From: Cocos nucifera
Lineage: Eukaryota; Streptophyta; Magnoliopsida; Arecales; Arecaceae
Reading direction: 5' to 3'
Assembly (NCBI GenBank): GCA_006176705.1
Contig: QRFJ01001924.1
Coordinates: 248,001 to 312,000 of the forward strand
DNA: 64,000 nt
The position numbers and the translations under genes are program-made. The notes below the pieces were generated by a model. That model was not told the origin of the DNA, made no database searches, and saw nothing but the letters and a program-made list of their open reading frames with translations. Shown piece by piece: positions 60,951 through 64,000 of the stretch. The stretch's first letter is position 1. The number at the start of each line of letters is the position of its first letter.

Positions 60951-61502
60951 GCAAGTTAGTATAGTCATATATTTTAATTTTTTTATTATTATAATATATA
61001 ATATTCTTAATCAATGATTGGTTGGTCAATGAGCACATATGGTTTATCTAATATAGGAGTCATAAACTCTATCCTATTTCTATGGTGATTGGTGCTTCTA
61101 TATAGTGGTTAGAAAGAGGCTATCTCTAAATGAGATATGAAAGATACTCCTCAAGATGTGACACTATGCACATCCCTGAAGAGGCTCATCTATATGAGAA
61201 TATCTATATATAGTTGTAGATATAAAATATATGTAATCTCTAGTAACTCACATAAAAAATCAAGATATATATGCAAAGAAACTAATGCACAGACTTGCAA
61301 TAAAAAATTATGTACTATGTGTATGGTAGTTAAAGTCTAGATCAAAGAAACGTAATTCAAAATCTAGTTCACTTTGATTCTTTTAGATAAAACCTATTTA
61401 CACTAAGTAAAGTCATGTAAAGACACTTTATCTATTAAATAGTATGATCACACTAGAATTTTTATTTTTTTATTTTATATTTTTTTAAAAAAATTTGAGT
61501 TT
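60951..61502. other. Between CACTA transposase and LTR-like repeat, no gene seen
   Basis: AT-rich sequence, probably the 3' side of the CACTA element. CACTAAGTAAAG at about 61400 is too weak to call as a terminus. Confidence 0.4.
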
Positions 61503-62125
61503 TGTGGAGAATTATTGAAAGAAATCTGAAAAGAAAATTTTAAATTTTTTCTAAAATTTTTCTTCAAGTATTTTTAGTTTTGTCTTTTAATTTTTGATAA
61601 TTAGACTCCTAATTATAGGCCTTGATGAGTTAGTAAAAGCTCAAATGATCGTATGTATGGATCTTATTTTTATTTTCTGACCATTAGGCTTCTTATTAAA
61701 GAACTAAATGGGTCAATCAAAGTCCAAATGGTCATAAACAGTCATATTGGATGGCTATAGAAAGGCTATCTTGAGACTTGATTTTAGATACCTATCAAAT
61801 TCTCTCCCTCTCTTCCTTCTAATTTTTTTCTCTTCAACTCTTTTTCTTTGTGATTAATTTTTTGGGTGGTGAAAGGACCTCCATAAACCTCCTCCACGGA
61901 CATGCTCACAGATGGAGGATCTTGATCGTATTTTAGGATAGTTTTTTTGATTTTTTCTACATGAGAAATAAAAATATGCCTTAAATGTCCAGCATGCTTT
62001 CAATTTTGATCATTTTTATTTCTTGATGTTCTATAAGTCATTTATAATTTTTCTATAATAAAATTTTATTAGTTTTGTTTAATCTTTTAAATTATATCAT
62101 AAATTCTTTAAGCCCTATTCCAACA
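61503..62125 (-). repeat. LTR-like dispersed repeat, copy 2
   Basis: Same family and orientation as 41956-42631. On the minus strand it starts TGTTGGAATAGGGCTTAAAG at 62125. Confidence 0.65.
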
Positions 62126-62629
62126 CTAACTACCAACCTAAACTTCAACTTTAACATAGGAATGAGACGACATCAATGTTGGCATTATATTTAACAAATG
62201 AAAGTGGAAAGAGATGCAACCACTGATTCTAAGCGAGTCTAAAACTTCCGCAGAAACCCAACAATAAAGTGGGATATGCTGAAGCTATGGAACATTTGGT
62301 TAGCTCTTCAGCTTTCTTCCCACTGAGTCTATTCTTCTTAGTCTCTATCTGAATATGATTCAGATCTAGATGATTTTTCTTTCAATAACTACCGCATCAT
62401 TATGCAGAAACTGAATTTTCTGAGCATCTTCTTTGGAGAAAGTTATTGCTTCCTTGATCTTCTATCTTTTAGCCGGTGTTGTCGACCCATCAGGCGTGTT
62501 GTCGACCCATTAGGCATGTTGCCGACCTACCCCCGTGTGACTATGTTTATTATTGGTAGGTCAGTTTTCCATAGGTTCTTCTTGTCGAGGTGGTTCAGGA
62601 AGATGAGGTGGATCCAATGAAGCTTCACA
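62126..62629. other. Spacer between LTR-like repeat and gypsy gag
   Basis: No gene recognised. A short word GTCGACCCATCAGGC(G)TGTT is repeated at about 62478-62520 (two to three imperfect copies). Confidence 0.45.
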
Positions 62630-64000
62630 TTGTTCTCTCTGATACTTCGAAAACTTATCCAATTGCCCGCATTTGATGAATTCCTTAATCTCGTCTTGCA
62701 ATTAGATGCATTCTTTAGTATCATGAATGTGTTCTTGATGATATAGGCAATATTTGTTAGGGTCATGTCAATGTGGCTTCGTTTGCATCCTCATTGCTCT
62801 TGGTAGCTCTTCTTTTATTTCCATCAATATTTGTGCCCTAGGGATGTTCAAAGGTGCATAATTCTTGAATCTCCTTAGTTGTGACATGTTTCTCCGACCC
62901 CTGAGAGGAGTTCACTGTCGTCGATTTCGATGTAGGGTTCTAGACCATTAGTTCCAAGGTGGAGTCTTGGATCATCAGTAATGAGGTGGAGTCCACGATC
63001 ATTGGTCCTGAGGTAGAGTTCTTGATCATGGGGTAGTTAGATGACCTCCTTGCCTTGGTAAGCTTTTCCTATCTTCATGCCCTTCTTTTCTTTCCTCAAC
63101 CTTCGCCTTGGTTGGTGTGCCATGTAGCTTGTAGGCCTCTTTTATGTTAAAATCCGAGCAAGCATGTTAGTGAAATCCTTTGAGTACCTTGTCTTGAGAG
63201 AGAAGAGGAATTGACATCTCTAAAGTCCATCTTGTAGGGCAGACATTGTGACCGACTGATTGAGGTCGTGCACTCCAAATATGGCAGCATTGAAATGACT
63301 CAAGTAAGCTCAAAGAAATTCTCCTTCTCTTTGCTTGATATTGACTAGAGAGTTTGACCCATGGCATTGCCTCTTGCTATTAACAAAATATGCCACGAAC
63401 GATTGGCTGAGTTGCTAAAGAAGTGGATGGAGTTCGACTTCAGGCTGGAATACCAGTACCATGTTACTTTCCATAGAGTAGAAGCAAAACTCGACATGGA
63501 ATTTCATCCATGGCACCATGTATGAGAATTAGAGCTTTAAAGCACTCCAAATGATCTATAGGGTCAATTAACTCATTATATGTCTCCAACTGCGGTATTT
63601 TAAAGTAGGGGTTAGCAGCTCCTACATGATCTTTTCACTAAAGGGTGGGTTGAAACTATATTCACCATCTTAAGTCGAGGCTTGGTTGTGCAAGACTTTG
63701 ATCCGCTAATTCATCTCCCACAATATGTAGTCCACACTGGCATCCCGAGTGGTGTAGGTCTAGAATACTAAGGTAGGGACCGGCAATAAGGTCAGTCCAG
63801 AGTGGAGTTTCTTCTAGATTGTGAGGTTAGGGATCATCTCCTTTCATGTATGGGGCTCTTTGGTCAACTATGCCAACTCTATCCCTCTCGTTCTAGATTG
63901 CATAGATGAGGCTGAGATGGTACCGATTGAGGCCCTTCACCAGGTACCTCGTTAGCCCACTGCATTGTTTGCACAACTGGTGGTGAGAGTTCACACCTAC
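62630..64000 (-). pseudogene. Gypsy gag pseudogene, runs past the window edge
   Basis: Read on the minus strand from the right edge: QLSQSFVAYFVNSKRQ, SLVNIKQREGEFL.AYLSHFN, DLNQSVTMSALQDGL, KDFTNMLAR (63430-63160), then a charged spacer and the gag tail NKYCLYHQEHIHDTKECI followed by LQDEIKEFIKCGQLDKF (about 62770-62640). It resembles the E1 gag in order and wording, so it is the same broad gypsy group. Stops and frameshifts are present. Upstream parts and any LTR lie beyond 64000; protease and pol are not seen on its downstream side. Confidence 0.82.

Larger units (their letters stand above)
45031..61350 (+). mobile_element. CACTA (En/Spm) transposon remnant, interrupted by E5
   Basis: Support comes from a TNP2-type transposase in three blocks on the plus strand (47467-47705, about 58900-59830, 60330-60950) and a subterminal hairpin region at about 45070-45150. 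Left of it, CACAGCTAGGAGACAATG at about 45032 may be a decayed CACTA terminus. The right end was not found; 61350 is only a rough limit. Without E5 the element would be about 5.8 kb. Transposase frames contain many stops, so it is inactive. Confidence 0.65.

Noticed and set aside
61395..61420. CACTAAGTAAAG as the right CACTA terminus
   Set aside because: Orientation is wrong for a right end (TAGTG expected) and no matching inverted copy was found.

Overview
This window looks like a piece of a large, repeat-rich monocot chromosome. It is AT-rich, has no operons or bacterial signals, and carries many plant LTR retrotransposons, a CACTA transposon and a plant LINE. The style of the LINE and of the copia LTRs made me think of a palm, but that is a weak inference. 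I recognise one host gene. No tRNA, rRNA or CRISPR feature was seen.

Host gene (about 1-17.6 kb, minus strand). A Yippee-like zinc-binding protein has exon 1 at 17072-17214 and exon 2 at 4918-5026. The splice sites are consensus, the phase matches, and a TATA box lies at 17560-17567. The 12 kb first intron contains a whole Ty3/gypsy element (E1, 8571-16581). The last exon was not found and probably lies left of position 1. A 5'-truncated LINE (179-2222) sits in the putative second intron with a perfect 11 bp target-site duplication.

Nested stack (about 18.4-41.2 kb). A decayed minus-strand copia (E4) is split in two: RT on the left (18427-19455) and integrase, protease and gag on the right (39480-41215). 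Between the halves lies a plus-strand Tat-type gypsy (E2, about 20982-39475). E2 has dual RNase H domains and an antisense gene at 36075-38250. A minus-strand copia (E3, 22833-31211, duplication GCTGT) was inserted in E2's protease. To the left of E2 is an inverted LTR-LTR remnant of the same family (19458-20981).

Right part (about 41.2-64 kb). A plus-strand CACTA (En/Spm) transposase pseudogene (47467-47705, resuming at 58278-60940) is split by a 10.6 kb minus-strand copia (E5, 47706-58272, duplication CCATC). Two related direct repeats of about 650 bp (41956-42631 and 61503-62125) lie around this block. The window ends inside the gag of another minus-strand gypsy (62630-64000).

Insertion order follows from the nesting: E4 before E2 before E3, and CACTA before E5. 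Nearly all element reading frames carry stops or frameshifts, so this is mostly a fossil record around one probably live gene. The least ordinary structures are in E1: LTRs built from a 45 bp hairpin-bearing minisatellite, a satellite-like array of about 110 bp units beside the 3' LTR, and an LTR piece joined between gag and integrase in place of protease/RT.
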